64,000 nucleotides of DNA from NCBI GenBank assembly GCA_001580565.1, contig LRBF01000262.1, forward strand, positions 1-64,000. Reading direction: 5' to 3'. A program made the translations under genes and the position numbers. Below the pieces are notes generated by a model. The model saw only the letters and a program-made list of their open reading frames with translations. It was not told the DNA's origin and searched no databases. Each line of letters begins with the position of its first letter. Position 1 is the first letter of the stretch. Source of the DNA: Caballeronia megalochromosomata (lineage in GTDB: Bacteria; Pseudomonadota; Gammaproteobacteria; Burkholderiales; Burkholderiaceae). Below are positions 1 through 8,463 of this stretch, piece after piece.

Positions 1-28
1 GCAAAAAACATAAGTTACGCGTGATTGC

Positions 29-61
29 TCGTCGGAAGCGTCAGATGTGTATAAGAGACAG
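29..61 (+). other. Nextera transposase adapter sequence (assembly artefact)
   Basis: The 19 bp at 43-61 are exactly the Tn5 mosaic end AGATGTGTATAAGAGACAG. The 14 bp before it match the Nextera read-1 overhang except for one base (A instead of C at 36). This sequence is synthetic, so the left edge is most likely a contig end with untrimmed adapter. Bases 1-28 lie outside the insert and cannot be trusted either. Confidence 0.93.
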
Positions 62-245
62 GCGTAGCGCTGTGCCGGAGCAATTTCGTGCTGAACCCGC
101 GCGCTAAAACAACTAGCTCGTCAGACCGTGCGCGGTCCAAGCCGTGTTCTGCTTGTGGGGGCACTCGCTACTGCCGGGCCATTCAGCCAATCGCCTGTGC
201 CGCGGCCGGTGTGAGGCACTTTGGATGGGAAAGCTGCTTTCTTTG

Positions 246-277
246 CCTACTTTCTTTGCAGCAGCAAAGAAAGTAGG
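246..277. repeat. dispersed hairpin repeat (14-bp arms, 4-nt loop)
   Basis: CCTACTTTCTTTGC (246-259) and its exact reverse complement (264-277) flank the loop AGCA. The following GTGCCGCCCCGCACAGGGGC is part of a sequence I recall as a common intergenic element in Paraburkholderia and Caballeronia, usually near the 3' ends of genes. It lies downstream of the leftward operon that ends at 344 and may act as terminator or mRNA-stabilising hairpin. The rest of 62-343 shows no convincing gene. Confidence 0.7.
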
Positions 278-343
278 TGCCGCCCCGCACAGGGGCAGTG
301 CTAATAGACCGACACGCTAACGGGATCTGGCAAAAGCCCGAAA

Positions 344-1711
344 TCAATCCCCGTCCCGCGCGGAAATACCAAACTGCCGCAACTTGTGATAAAGCGTCTT
401 CCGCGGCATGCCAAGCGCCTCACTCGCCGCCCCGACATTCCCATTGTGCCGCCGCACCATATCCTCAATCAAAACGCGCTCGATATACGCGAGCTGCTCG
501 CCGAGCGGAGCGCCCCCCCGCGGCCGATCATCGGAAGGAATCAACTGATCGCCAGAAAGACCGAGCACGAAACGATCAGCCACGTTCTGCAGTTCACGCA
601 CGTTCCCCGGCCATTGATGCGCCGTCAACTCGGACACCTGCGCAGCCGTGACCGTCGGGGCATCCTGTCCAAAGCGCTGCGCCGCCGCGAGCACGAAATG
701 CTCGAAGAGCAGCGGCACATCCTCTCGACGTTCGCGCAAAGGCGGCAGGTCGATCAGCGCGACATTCAGCCGATACAGCAGGTCCGCGCGAAACCGTCCC
801 TCGGACGAGAGCAGGGCAAGGTCGGCCTTGGAAGCCGCGACCACCCGGCAGTCCACGGCAATCGATTCATTGGTGCCGAGCCGTTCCACACGCCGCTCCT
901 GCAACACGCGCAGCAGTTTGATCTGCAACGCGACCGGCATGGTTTCGATCTCGTCGAGAAAGAGCGTGCCGCCATCGCTCCACTCGATCTTGCCGATGCG
1001 GTTCTTCGTCGCCCCGGTGAACGCGCCGGCCTCGTGTCCGAAAAGCTCGCTCTCGAAGAGCTGCTCGGGCAAGCCGCCGCAATTGAGCGCGACGAAGTGA
1101 TGCTCGCGCCGCCGGCCATAGTCATGCAACGCCCGCGCGATGAGCTCCTTGCCCGTTCCCGTCTCGCCCGTAATGAGCACGGACACGGACGTGTCCGCGA
1201 GCCGCAGGATCTTCTTGCGCACCTCGGCGATGGCCGGCGACTTGCCGAGCACGAGCGCCTCGATGCCGCGCCCGCTCTGCAGCGCGGCGCGCAGGCCTTC
1301 GACCTCCAGCGTGAGCCGGCGCTTCTCGACCGCCCGCGCGACGCGTCCGGCAATGTGCTCGGACGAGAACGGCTTCTCGATGAAATCGTATGCACCCACG
1401 CGCATCGCGCCGACGGCCGTCGAAATGTCGGCATGGCCGCTGATGAGCACCACGGGAATCTGCGCATCCACCTTGAGCACATGTTCGAGCAACTGCATGC
1501 CATCCATGCCCGGCATGCGCAGATCCGAAACGAACACGACGGGCGCGCCAGGCACGGCCGCGGCCAGCGCGCTCGCCGCCGACGCGTGCGATTCCACCGT
1601 AAAGCCCGCGAGCGCCACCGCCTGTTCGACGCCGATGCGCACGTCCTCGTCGTCCTCGACGATCACCACGCGGATGTCAGCGCTCGTCTGCCGGTTCAAG
1701 CTGTTATTCAC
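344..1711 (-). CDS. DctD-like sigma-54-dependent response regulator
   Basis: NtrC-family enhancer-binding response regulator of 455 aa. It has a receiver domain (about 13-125) with phospho-acceptor D63 in VSDLRMPG, a central AAA+ domain with Walker A GETGTGKE (182-189), the sigma-54-contacting GAFTGA loop (229-234) and Walker B GGTLFLDE (247-254), and a Fis-type helix-turn-helix near 427-447. The layout and length match DctD. It overlaps the upstream sensor kinase gene by 8 bp, so the two are translationally coupled. It is expected to act from the dyads at 5243-5290 on the sigma-54 promoter at 5147-5161 and so control its own operon. Here its target is a CitS-type symporter, not DctA. The ligand is unproven. 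Confidence 0.93.
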   Translation of the reverse strand: MNNSLNRQTSADIRVVIVEDDEDVRIGVEQAVALAGFTVESHASAASALAAAVPGAPVVFVSDLRMPGMDGMQLLEHVLKVDAQIPVVLISGHADISTAVGAMRVGAYDFIEKPFSSEHIAGRVARAVEKRRLTLEVEGLRAALQSGRGIEALVLGKSPAIAEVRKKILRLADTSVSVLITGETGTGKELIARALHDYGRRREHHFVALNCGGLPEQLFESELFGHEAGAFTGATKNRIGKIEWSDGGTLFLDEIETMPVALQIKLLRVLQERRVERLGTNESIAVDCRVVAASKADLALLSSEGRFRADLLYRLNVALIDLPPLRERREDVPLLFEHFVLAAAQRFGQDAPTVTAAQVSELTAHQWPGNVRELQNVADRFVLGLSGDQLIPSDDRPRGGAPLGEQLAYIERVLIEDMVRRHNGNVGAASEALGMPRKTLYHKLRQFGISARDGD

Positions 1712-3545
1712 TGTCTGCGCTCCCGCCGTTCGCCGCTACGAATTCGATGGTGAATTGTGCGCCACCGCCTTCGAGATTGACAGCCGCGATCCGCGCGCCG
1801 AAGCCCTCGACGATGCGCGATGTGATCGCGAGTCCGAGGCCGAGGCCATGCCCGCGCGGCTTGGTCGTCACAAACGGCTCGAACAGATGCGCGAGCACGT
1901 GCGGCTCGATGCCGGGACCATTGTCGGCGATGAAGAAGGCCACGCGCGCGGGATCATCGGCACGGCTCGCGCCGATGCGGATGCGAGGGCTTTCGCGCCC
2001 GGCGAGCGCATCGAGTGCATTGCCGAGCAGGTTGACGATCACCTGCTGCAGACGTCCCGGCTCCGCTTCCACGAGAACGTCCGGCGCGATGTCGATATCG
2101 AGTTGCACGCGTTGATCGCGGATACGCGCGTCGTAGATGAGCCGCGCATGCGCGAGCGCGTCGCCGAGCGCAACCGGAACCGTATTCGCCTCGGGCTTGC
2201 GCGCGAAGGCCTTCAGTTCCGCCGTGAGCAGCGCCATGTTCTCGACGAGCCTGCCCACGCGTTCGAGATTGGCGATGGCCTGCGCGGGCTGGCCGCGCTC
2301 GAAGAACGTGCGCGCGTTATCGCACAGCGTGCGGATGGCCACGAGCGGCTGATTGATTTCGTGCGTGAGACCCGCTGCCATCTGGCCGAGCACGGCGAGC
2401 TTGCCGGCGTGCACGACCTCCTGTTGCGAATCGCGCAGCTTTTGCTCCGCGAGCACGCGTTCTTCGATCTCCTCCTGCAACGCCGCGGTGCGCTGCTGCA
2501 CGGTCGCTTCGAGCCGGTCGTTGGCGCGCTGCAGAGCATCCTGCGCCCTGAGCCGCTCCACGATCACGCGGCGCCGCTGCACGGCATAGAGTCCATAGAG
2601 TCCCGCGATCAGGAACGCGCCTGTCACGAACGCGAAGGCGAGTTGTTGCTGACGCCGCGCCGACGAGAGATCGAGGGCCACCATGATCGCGTCGCCCGCT
2701 TGTGGCGCGCTGCGCGACATCACGAGATAGCGCCGCTCGCGGCCGGCATGCGCCCAGTCGGGCAGGCGCGCGAACCAGGCGCCGTTGCGCCAGTCGTCGA
2801 GCCGTTCGTAGCCGAGCTTGTCGACCTTGCGGCCCGCGTACTGGCGCGATGCCTGGATCTGCTCCTGCTTGTGCGCGGCGATGGGCGCGAGCGCGGTAAA
2901 CTTCCACGCGGGCACGGTCGAGATCACGACCACGCCGTTGCCGTCGACGACCATGGCGGCTTCGTTCGGCACGCGCCACGCCGATTCGAGCGGATCGACG
3001 CTGATCTTGACGGCAGTCGCGCCGAGCACCTTGCCTGCGGCGCGCACCGGGCTCGCGAAGTACAGGCCCGGCTCGCCCGTGTTCGTGCCGATGCCGAAGA
3101 AGCGGCCGCTGCCGCCCGAGATCGAATCGGCGAAGTACGGCCGATACGCGACGTTGGTGCCGACGAAGCTCAGCGGCTGATTCCAGTTGCTCGCGGCGAT
3201 GACGTCGCCATTCAGGTCGATGACATCCACGGCGACGCTGCCCGCGTCCCGGTTGACCGCTTCGAGATAGCCGTTGACGGCGGGAAGCAGCGCGCGCCGC
3301 GCGCCGGGCGGCGCTTCGAGCAAGGTCTTGATGCTGTCCTGACGCGAGGCGATCGCGGGGAGGATCTCATAGCGGCCCAGTTCGCTTTTCAGGCTCGCGG
3401 CGTACAGATCCAGCCGGTGCGCGCCCGCGTCGGTCAGTGCGTCCAGTCCGCGATGCCAGGCCACCTCCATGGCGGCGGCGGCCGCGGCGAGATAGAGCAC
3501 CGCGCTTGCCACCACCGCCCACAGGGGAACGCCCAGCATCGTCAT
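1704..3545 (-). CDS. DctB-like membrane sensor histidine kinase
   Basis: 613-aa sensor kinase of the DctB type. TM helices lie near 8-28 and 301-321 and bracket a periplasmic region of about 270 aa, the size of the double-Cache ligand domain of DctB. A coiled coil (329-375) leads to the dimerisation helix with H395 in THEINQP. N box (NLLGNALDAL, near 504), G1 (DNGPGI, 541-546) and G2 (GHGLGLGL, 565-572) are all intact. It starts 6 bp after the symporter stop codon and overlaps the regulator gene, so transporter, kinase and regulator form one leftward operon. The likely input is an external di- or tricarboxylate. Confidence 0.92.
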   Translation of the reverse strand: MTMLGVPLWAVVASAVLYLAAAAAAMEVAWHRGLDALTDAGAHRLDLYAASLKSELGRYEILPAIASRQDSIKTLLEAPPGARRALLPAVNGYLEAVNRDAGSVAVDVIDLNGDVIAASNWNQPLSFVGTNVAYRPYFADSISGGSGRFFGIGTNTGEPGLYFASPVRAAGKVLGATAVKISVDPLESAWRVPNEAAMVVDGNGVVVISTVPAWKFTALAPIAAHKQEQIQASRQYAGRKVDKLGYERLDDWRNGAWFARLPDWAHAGRERRYLVMSRSAPQAGDAIMVALDLSSARRQQQLAFAFVTGAFLIAGLYGLYAVQRRRVIVERLRAQDALQRANDRLEATVQQRTAALQEEIEERVLAEQKLRDSQQEVVHAGKLAVLGQMAAGLTHEINQPLVAIRTLCDNARTFFERGQPAQAIANLERVGRLVENMALLTAELKAFARKPEANTVPVALGDALAHARLIYDARIRDQRVQLDIDIAPDVLVEAEPGRLQQVIVNLLGNALDALAGRESPRIRIGASRADDPARVAFFIADNGPGIEPHVLAHLFEPFVTTKPRGHGLGLGLAITSRIVEGFGARIAAVNLEGGGAQFTIEFVAANGGSADSE

Positions 3546-3551
3546 ACTCGA

Positions 3552-4910
3552 TCATCCGAAATGCGCCAGCACCAGCAAGGTCAGCGTGACGACGATCGCA
3601 CCGCCGATGCGCGTCGCGATCTGCGCGAAGGGCATCAGTGTCATCCGGTTGGCGGCCGTCAGGATAGCCACGTCGCCGGTGCCGCCCTGGCCGCTGTGGC
3701 ACGCGTTCACGATCGCGGTGTCGATAGGGTACATCTTCATCAGGCGTCCCACCACGAAGCCCGTGCCCATGAGGGTCGCCACCGTGATCACGATCGTCAC
3801 GATGTTGGCCACCGTGAACGCCGCCATCAGCTTGTCCCACGGCGTCATCGCCACGCCGATAGCGAACAGCAGCGGATAGGTCACCGCCGTCGAGAAGAAC
3901 TTGTACACCACGAACGCGCCTTCCTGAAGCTGCGGCGACACCGCCCGCGCGAGCTTCACCAGCACCGCCAGAAACAGCATGGCCACCGGCGCCGGCAGGC
4001 CGAACATGTTTCGGCACATCAGGCCGAGGAGATACAGCGTGATCGCCGTGATGCCCGCCGCCGCGATGTGCGTCACGTCGATATTCCCGCTGATCTCTTC
4101 TTTCACCGGGTCCATTTCATCCTGCTCGCCGACCTGCAGACGGCCCTGGCCCGTCAGATGCGGATAGCGCCGGCCCAGCATGTCGAGCACGCCGGCTAGC
4201 ACGATCGCCGTGAGGCTGCCGAGCATCACGGGCGGCAACACCTGTGCGAAGAGTTCGCCCTGCGGCAGATGCGTGATCTCCGAATAGCCGATCGAAAGCG
4301 GAATCGCGCCTTCGCCGACACCGCCCGCCATGATCGGCACGACGATATAGAGCAGCGTGTGACGCGCGCCGAGCCCGAGCGCCGTGCCGACCAGCGTGCC
4401 CACGATCGCCGCCACGATCGAGCCGGCCGCGAGCGGAATGAAGATCTTGATGAAGCCCTTGATGAGCACGCGCCGGTCCATGCTCAGAATGCTGCCGACG
4501 ATGATCGAGGCAATGAAGAGATACAGGAAGTTCGTCTGCTTCGTGAACTCGGTCGTCAGATTCAGGATCGGCTTGGGCAGCAGATGATAGTAGGTGAGCG
4601 CCGAAGGAATGAAGGTCGCGAAGATCGCCGCCGCGCCGATGTTGCGCACGAGCGGCATGCGCTTGCCGATCTCGGCGCACGTGAAGCCGAAGAACGCGAG
4701 CACGGCGATCGCCATCGAGATTTCGCCCGGCACCTTACCCGTCACGGCGAATCCCGTGATCAGCCCGAGCAGCAGCAGGTACACCGGCAGCGGAATGATG
4801 CCGATGCGCGTTTCCATCAGCTTCCACCAGCCCTCGGGCCAGAAGCGTTCCTTTTTCGTCGATGCCTGCTGCGCGTCGTCGTGCGGCGCGCTTTGCGATG
4901 TGATGTGCAC
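3552..4910 (-). CDS. 2-hydroxycarboxylate/cation symporter (2HCT family, CitS/CimH-like)
   Basis: Polytopic inner-membrane carrier of 452 aa. Family marks are the two glycine-rich re-entrant-loop motifs, GGVGEGAIPLS and GQGGTGDVAIL, plus about eleven hydrophobic segments. 2HCT carriers take up citrate, malate or lactate with Na+ or H+. The frame is open to 5189, but I place the start at GTG 4908-4910 because AAGGAG lies 7 nt before it and the upstream extension is Arg/Pro-rich, unlike the family. First gene of the operon with the DctB/DctD-like pair, downstream of the sigma-54 promoter. The exact substrate cannot be read from sequence. Confidence 0.9.
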   Translation of the reverse strand: MHITSQSAPHDDAQQASTKKERFWPEGWWKLMETRIGIIPLPVYLLLLGLITGFAVTGKVPGEISMAIAVLAFFGFTCAEIGKRMPLVRNIGAAAIFATFIPSALTYYHLLPKPILNLTTEFTKQTNFLYLFIASIIVGSILSMDRRVLIKGFIKIFIPLAAGSIVAAIVGTLVGTALGLGARHTLLYIVVPIMAGGVGEGAIPLSIGYSEITHLPQGELFAQVLPPVMLGSLTAIVLAGVLDMLGRRYPHLTGQGRLQVGEQDEMDPVKEEISGNIDVTHIAAAGITAITLYLLGLMCRNMFGLPAPVAMLFLAVLVKLARAVSPQLQEGAFVVYKFFSTAVTYPLLFAIGVAMTPWDKLMAAFTVANIVTIVITVATLMGTGFVVGRLMKMYPIDTAIVNACHSGQGGTGDVAILTAANRMTLMPFAQIATRIGGAIVVTLTLLVLAHFG

Positions 4911-5146
4911 GAATGTCTCCTTGCTGATTATGGCGATGCGTTTGCTGCGATCCGAACGGCGGGCGTGCGTGTCCAGCGCCGCGCCGGGCAGATGGTTCGG
5001 GATGCGTGAGGGAAAGCGGATGCGGCCGGCTAGCGCAACAATGCCGATGGGCGCCGAGGCAGTGGCAGGGTCAAGATGTCGTCTCCGTTGATGGCTGGCC
5101 CTGAGCCGGAAAGCGTGATCGCGGCGGGGTCTATGCCTATGACAAG

Positions 5147-5161
5147 GCAAGGGCCGTGCCA
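5147..5161 (-). promoter_or_regulatory. sigma-54 (-24/-12) promoter
   Basis: On the minus strand: TGGCACG-GCCC-TTGC, a full match to TGGCACG-N4-TTGC. It points towards the symporter gene, with an expected transcription start near 5135, leaving a leader of about 225 nt before the GTG at 4910. Confidence 0.88.
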
Positions 5162-5186
5162 GGCGAGACAGCTCATTTCGACATTT

Positions 5187-5199
5187 CAAGTCGCTGATT
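5187..5199 (-). promoter_or_regulatory. candidate IHF binding site
   Basis: Minus strand AATCAGCGACTTG differs from the IHF consensus WATCAANNNNTTR at one position and has an A/T-rich flank (5196-5216). It lies between the sigma-54 promoter and the upstream dyads, where a DNA bend is usually needed. Confidence 0.5.
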
Positions 5200-5242
5200 T
5201 TTATAACTATTTTTTGCGGCGAGGTGTGTCGGGCGCGCGCCG

Positions 5243-5258
5243 TTCTGAAATTTCAGAA
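5243..5258. promoter_or_regulatory. upstream activator dyad 1 for the DctD-like regulator
   Basis: Perfect 16-bp palindrome TTCTGAAATTTCAGAA, with its centre about 90 bp upstream of the -24 element. It contains the core CTGA-N4-TCAG shared with the next dyad. Confidence 0.7.
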
Positions 5259-5272
5259 TCGGTCGATTTTGA

Positions 5273-5290
5273 TGGCTGAGGTTTCAGCCA
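5273..5290. promoter_or_regulatory. upstream activator dyad 2 for the DctD-like regulator
   Basis: Inverted repeat TGGCTGA-GGTT-TCAGCCA with the same CTGA-N4-TCAG core as dyad 1. Its centre is 31 bp away, three helical turns, so both sites lie on the same face of the DNA, as expected for cooperative enhancer binding. Confidence 0.65.
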
Positions 5291-5374
5291 GCGAGCCCGA
5301 GCCCGATCAACCCTGCGGTATCCTAGAACACGCGCTGTCCACCGAACCCATCACGCAACCGGAGTCCCTGACGC

Positions 5375-6088
5375 ATGACGAGAACCAACGAGTTTCAGCA
5401 GCCCATCGGCGAAGCGGTGACCGACTGGAAGCCGCGCGAGCGGCCCGCGCGCATCGGCATCGACGGCACGCATTGCCGCATCGAGCCGCTCGACGTGGAT
5501 CGCCACGCCGCCGATCTCTTCGAAGCCTATGGACAGGCGCCGGACGGCAGCGACTGGACCTATCTCTTCGTCGGGCCGTTCACGGACTTCGATGCGTTTA
5601 GCGACTATCTGACCAAAGCCGCGGCGTCCGCTGATCCGCTTCACTACACCGTCATCGATTCGGCAAGTGGCAAGGCGGTCGGCACGCTCGCACTGATGCG
5701 CATCGAGCCCGTGCATGGCGTCATCGAGATGGGCAGCGTCACGTTTTCGCCATTGCTCAAGCAGACGCGCATCTCGACGGAAGCGCAATATCTGCTGATG
5801 CGTTACGTTTTCGACGACCTGGGTTATCGACGCTACGAATGGAAGTGCGACAGCCTGAACGCGCCGTCGCGCAAGACCGCGCTTCGGCTCGGCTTCGAGT
5901 TCGAGGGCATCTTCAGGCAGGCGATCGTCTACAAGGGACGCAATCGCGATACCGCCTGGTACGCGATCATCGACCGGGACTGGCCGCGCATTCGAGGCGC
6001 ATTCGAGCGCTGGCTCGCCGATGACAACTTCGACGCGAACGGCCAGCAGCGTGCATCGCTCGCGCAGTTGCGGGAAAACGGCGCGTAG
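5375..6088 (+). CDS. GNAT-family N-acetyltransferase (RimJ/RimL type)
   Basis: 237-aa acetyltransferase. The C-terminal half shows the RimJ/RimL pattern: a beta-strand segment ending VGTLALMRIEP, the acetyl-CoA region, then YEWKCDSLNAPSRKTALRLGFEFEG, which is typical of the subgroup acting on protein N-termini or small amines. The N-terminal extension (about 1-35) is polar. GGAG lies 10 nt before the ATG. It reads divergently from the symporter operon, and the sigma-54 enhancer dyads lie just upstream of it. Substrate unknown. Confidence 0.85.
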   Translation: MTRTNEFQQPIGEAVTDWKPRERPARIGIDGTHCRIEPLDVDRHAADLFEAYGQAPDGSDWTYLFVGPFTDFDAFSDYLTKAAASADPLHYTVIDSASGKAVGTLALMRIEPVHGVIEMGSVTFSPLLKQTRISTEAQYLLMRYVFDDLGYRRYEWKCDSLNAPSRKTALRLGFEFEGIFRQAIVYKGRNRDTAWYAIIDRDWPRIRGAFERWLADDNFDANGQQRASLAQLRENGA

Positions 6089-6128
6089 CATGCGCATCGC
6101 GCACGGCTCAACGCGCCATCCAGTCGAC

Positions 6129-6527
6129 TTACTTCTTGATGCCGAGCAGTTCGACCTCGAACGTGAGGTCGCTGTTCGGCGGGATCGCGCCCACGCCGCG
6201 ATCGCCGTAGGCGGTGGCCGCGGGACACGTCAGCTTCGCCTTGCCGCCGACCTTGATCTTCTGCACGCCTTGCGTCCAGCACGGAATCACCCGGTTGAGC
6301 GGGAAGGTCGCGGGGCCGCCATGCTTGCTCGAACTGTCGAATTCGGTGCCGTTGGCGAGCGTGCCGCGATAGTTGACGCTCACCACGTCGTCGGCCGCCG
6401 GCTGCGGGCCCGTGCCCTGTGTGATGTGCTCGACGACGACGCCCGACGGCAACTTTTCGACGGCGTTTGCGGCGAACGCGCTCGATGCAATGGTCGATGC
6501 GGCGAGCAAAGCGATGACTGATTTCAT
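6129..6527 (-). CDS. secreted FKBP-type peptidyl-prolyl cis-trans isomerase
   Basis: 132 aa with a clear signal peptide (MKSVIALLAASTIASSAFA, cleavage after A19), followed by one FKBP domain of about 110 aa: VVSVNYRGTLANGTEFDSS, the GGKAKLTCPAATAYGDRG core and the closing strand DLTFEVELLGI. It should catalyse prolyl isomerisation in the periplasm. GAGG precedes the ATG at a usual distance. It is convergent with the acetyltransferase gene and shows no functional link to it. Confidence 0.92.
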   Translation of the reverse strand: MKSVIALLAASTIASSAFAANAVEKLPSGVVVEHITQGTGPQPAADDVVSVNYRGTLANGTEFDSSSKHGGPATFPLNRVIPCWTQGVQKIKVGGKAKLTCPAATAYGDRGVGAIPPNSDLTFEVELLGIKK

Positions 6528-6576
6528 GCGATTACCTCGTTGGACGGAACGGCGATTATATCGGGTGCCTTCCGCC

Positions 6577-6885
6577 TCAATCCGGCCGCGCCTGCGGGCA
6601 CTCCGCCTGATACCAGCGGTCGACCTGGCGCTGCGCCGCGATCAGATCATCCGGATAGTACGGGTCGTAAAACTTCGATGGGTCGTAGCCGGCCCGTTCC
6701 AGCGCCGCCAGTTCGCTCAGGTTGCGCTCGCGGCTGGGCGGCGCATGGTTCCTGAGCGCGGTGAGATCGCGGCATTGCGTTGCGCTGAGGTTGGCCGCGC
6801 CTTGCGGCGATCCGCCGGCGGCACAGCCGGCGAGCGAGATCGCCAACGCGTAGAGCATCGGCCGGAATTTCAATGGTTTGCTCAT
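6577..6885 (-). CDS. small lipoprotein, DUF4148-like
   Basis: 102 aa with a lipoprotein signal ending in the lipobox LAGC (C21). The mature part contains NLSELAALERAGYDPSKFYD and YPDDLIAAQRQVDRWYQ, which resembles the short DUF4148 proteins abundant in Burkholderiaceae. AAGGAG precedes the ATG. It lies 49 bp upstream of the FKBP gene on the same strand, so the two may be cotranscribed. Function unknown, expected to be membrane-anchored on the periplasmic side. Confidence 0.75.
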   Translation of the reverse strand: MSKPLKFRPMLYALAISLAGCAAGGSPQGAANLSATQCRDLTALRNHAPPSRERNLSELAALERAGYDPSKFYDPYYPDDLIAAQRQVDRWYQAECPQARPD

Positions 6886-7130
6886 GTCGCCTGCTCCTTG
6901 TGACCCACCGGCATTCTTGCATGCCCGAGGCGTCCATCCGAAGTATCCCTAGTCGGGCCGAAAACGCCGCAGCCTGCGTGCTCTGAACCCGGCGAGGCTT
7001 GCCGCAACGCCATTCTTCGCATTCCGCAAATGACGTATTCGCCGGTTCGGCCGTTCTTTTCGAATTGCGTCTGGGTCACTCTTTGTTCCGTCGGCGAGGC
7101 CGACGACGATTCTGACTCAGGAGACAAAAG

Positions 7131-8393
7131 ATGACATCGAACCGGTGGGATACGTCCTACGAATGGAAGGCCGTGACGCTGCTTGCGCTTGGATTCGGCC
7201 TCGTCGGCCTCGACCGCTGGCTGATCGCGCCGCTCTTTCCAGCGATCATGAAGGACCTGCATCTCACCGCGCAGGACGTCGGCAACTGCATCGGCATACT
7301 GGGTCTCTCGTGGGGCGTGTTCGCCGCGCTGATGGGCGGCATCTCCGACAAGATCGGGCGGCGCAAGGTGTTGATACCCGCAATCATCGCATTCTCCCTG
7401 TTGTCCGGTTTCTCCGGCGTCGCAGGCGGTCTCGCCAGTCTGCTCGCCGTCCGGGCGCTGATGGGCGTCGCCGAAGGCTCGTTCTGTCCGACGAGCTTCG
7501 CCGCGACCGCCGACGCGTCTCATCCGAAGCGGCGCGGCTTCAATCTCGGGCTTCAGCAAAGCGGATTCGCGCTTTTCGGGCTCGCGCTTTCGCCGATCAT
7601 CGCCACGCAATTGCTCAACGTGGTCTCATGGCGCTGGGTCTTCGCGCTCGTCTCCGTTCCCGGCCTGATTCTCGGGCTGCTGATGTTCTTCGTGATCCGC
7701 GAGCCGCGAACGGCCGAGCCGGCGCGCGCGGATCAGCCGGTGCAGACCGCAAAGGGCAGCTGGCGCGATGTGCTGAAGCGTCGCAACATTCCCGTCGCCA
7801 TGGTCGCGCTGTTCTGTGCGATGACAGGCGTCTTCGTGCTGGGTGCGATGCTGCCGCTCTACCTCACCGAATACCTCGCGCTGGATACGCAGCGCATGGG
7901 CATCGTGGTGTCGGCAATCGGTTTCGGCGGCTTCGTCGGCCAGTTTGGTCTGCCGGGGCTCTCCGATCTCGTCGGGCGGCGGCTCGCGAGTATCGTCGGT
8001 TTCGCGGGAACGGCGGTCATGCTGTATGTGTTTCGCGGTCTCGGCGCGCAGCCTCTGGTCCTGTTCGTCGTGCTGTTCGTTGCGGCGTTCTTCACGCTGG
8101 GTCTCGTGTCGCTGCTCTCCGGACCGGTCGCGACGGAGGCGGCGCCCGTCGGCATGGTGTCGACCGCAATCGGGATCGTGGTGGGCGCCGGCGAGATCTT
8201 CGGTGGCGGTGTCGCGCCGGCGCTCGCGGGATTCGTCGCAACACGATTCGGAATCCAGAATATTCTCTGGTTGCCGATCTGCGCGGTGCTGCTCGGTATC
8301 GGCGTGAGCCTGCTGCTCGAAGAAACCGCGCCTGCCAAGCTGCGCCGCAATGCGCGGGCGGTCGAGCTCGTCGGCGGCGAACAGCCCGAGTAA
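7131..8393 (+). CDS. major facilitator superfamily transporter
   Basis: 420-aa MFS carrier with 12 predicted TM segments. The loop 2-3 signature GGISDKIGRRKV and the TM4 motif RALMGVAEGSFCPTS are clear, and the second half repeats the loop motif as LSDLVGRR. This is the organic-anion/aromatic-acid type of MFS protein. AGGAG lies 7 nt before the ATG, and a small perfect hairpin (7090-7104) lies in the leader. The LysR gene at 8464 follows on the same strand after 70 bp, so that regulator may control this carrier. Substrate unknown. Confidence 0.9.
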   Translation: MTSNRWDTSYEWKAVTLLALGFGLVGLDRWLIAPLFPAIMKDLHLTAQDVGNCIGILGLSWGVFAALMGGISDKIGRRKVLIPAIIAFSLLSGFSGVAGGLASLLAVRALMGVAEGSFCPTSFAATADASHPKRRGFNLGLQQSGFALFGLALSPIIATQLLNVVSWRWVFALVSVPGLILGLLMFFVIREPRTAEPARADQPVQTAKGSWRDVLKRRNIPVAMVALFCAMTGVFVLGAMLPLYLTEYLALDTQRMGIVVSAIGFGGFVGQFGLPGLSDLVGRRLASIVGFAGTAVMLYVFRGLGAQPLVLFVVLFVAAFFTLGLVSLLSGPVATEAAPVGMVSTAIGIVVGAGEIFGGGVAPALAGFVATRFGIQNILWLPICAVLLGIGVSLLLEETAPAKLRRNARAVELVGGEQPE

Positions 8394-8463
8394 GCGCGGC
8401 AACCCCGGAGCCACGCGCGCAGCGGATACACTGACATGCTGGACACGATCGAAAGAGACCAGC

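Noticed and set aside
88-276. 62-codon open frame near the left edge
   Set aside because: It ends inside the dispersed hairpin repeat, has no ribosome site and no domain character.
1140-4199. 1,019-codon open frame on the plus strand
   Set aside because: Antisense to the kinase and symporter genes. Its translation is His/Arg/Asp-rich without domains, a usual shadow frame in high-GC DNA.
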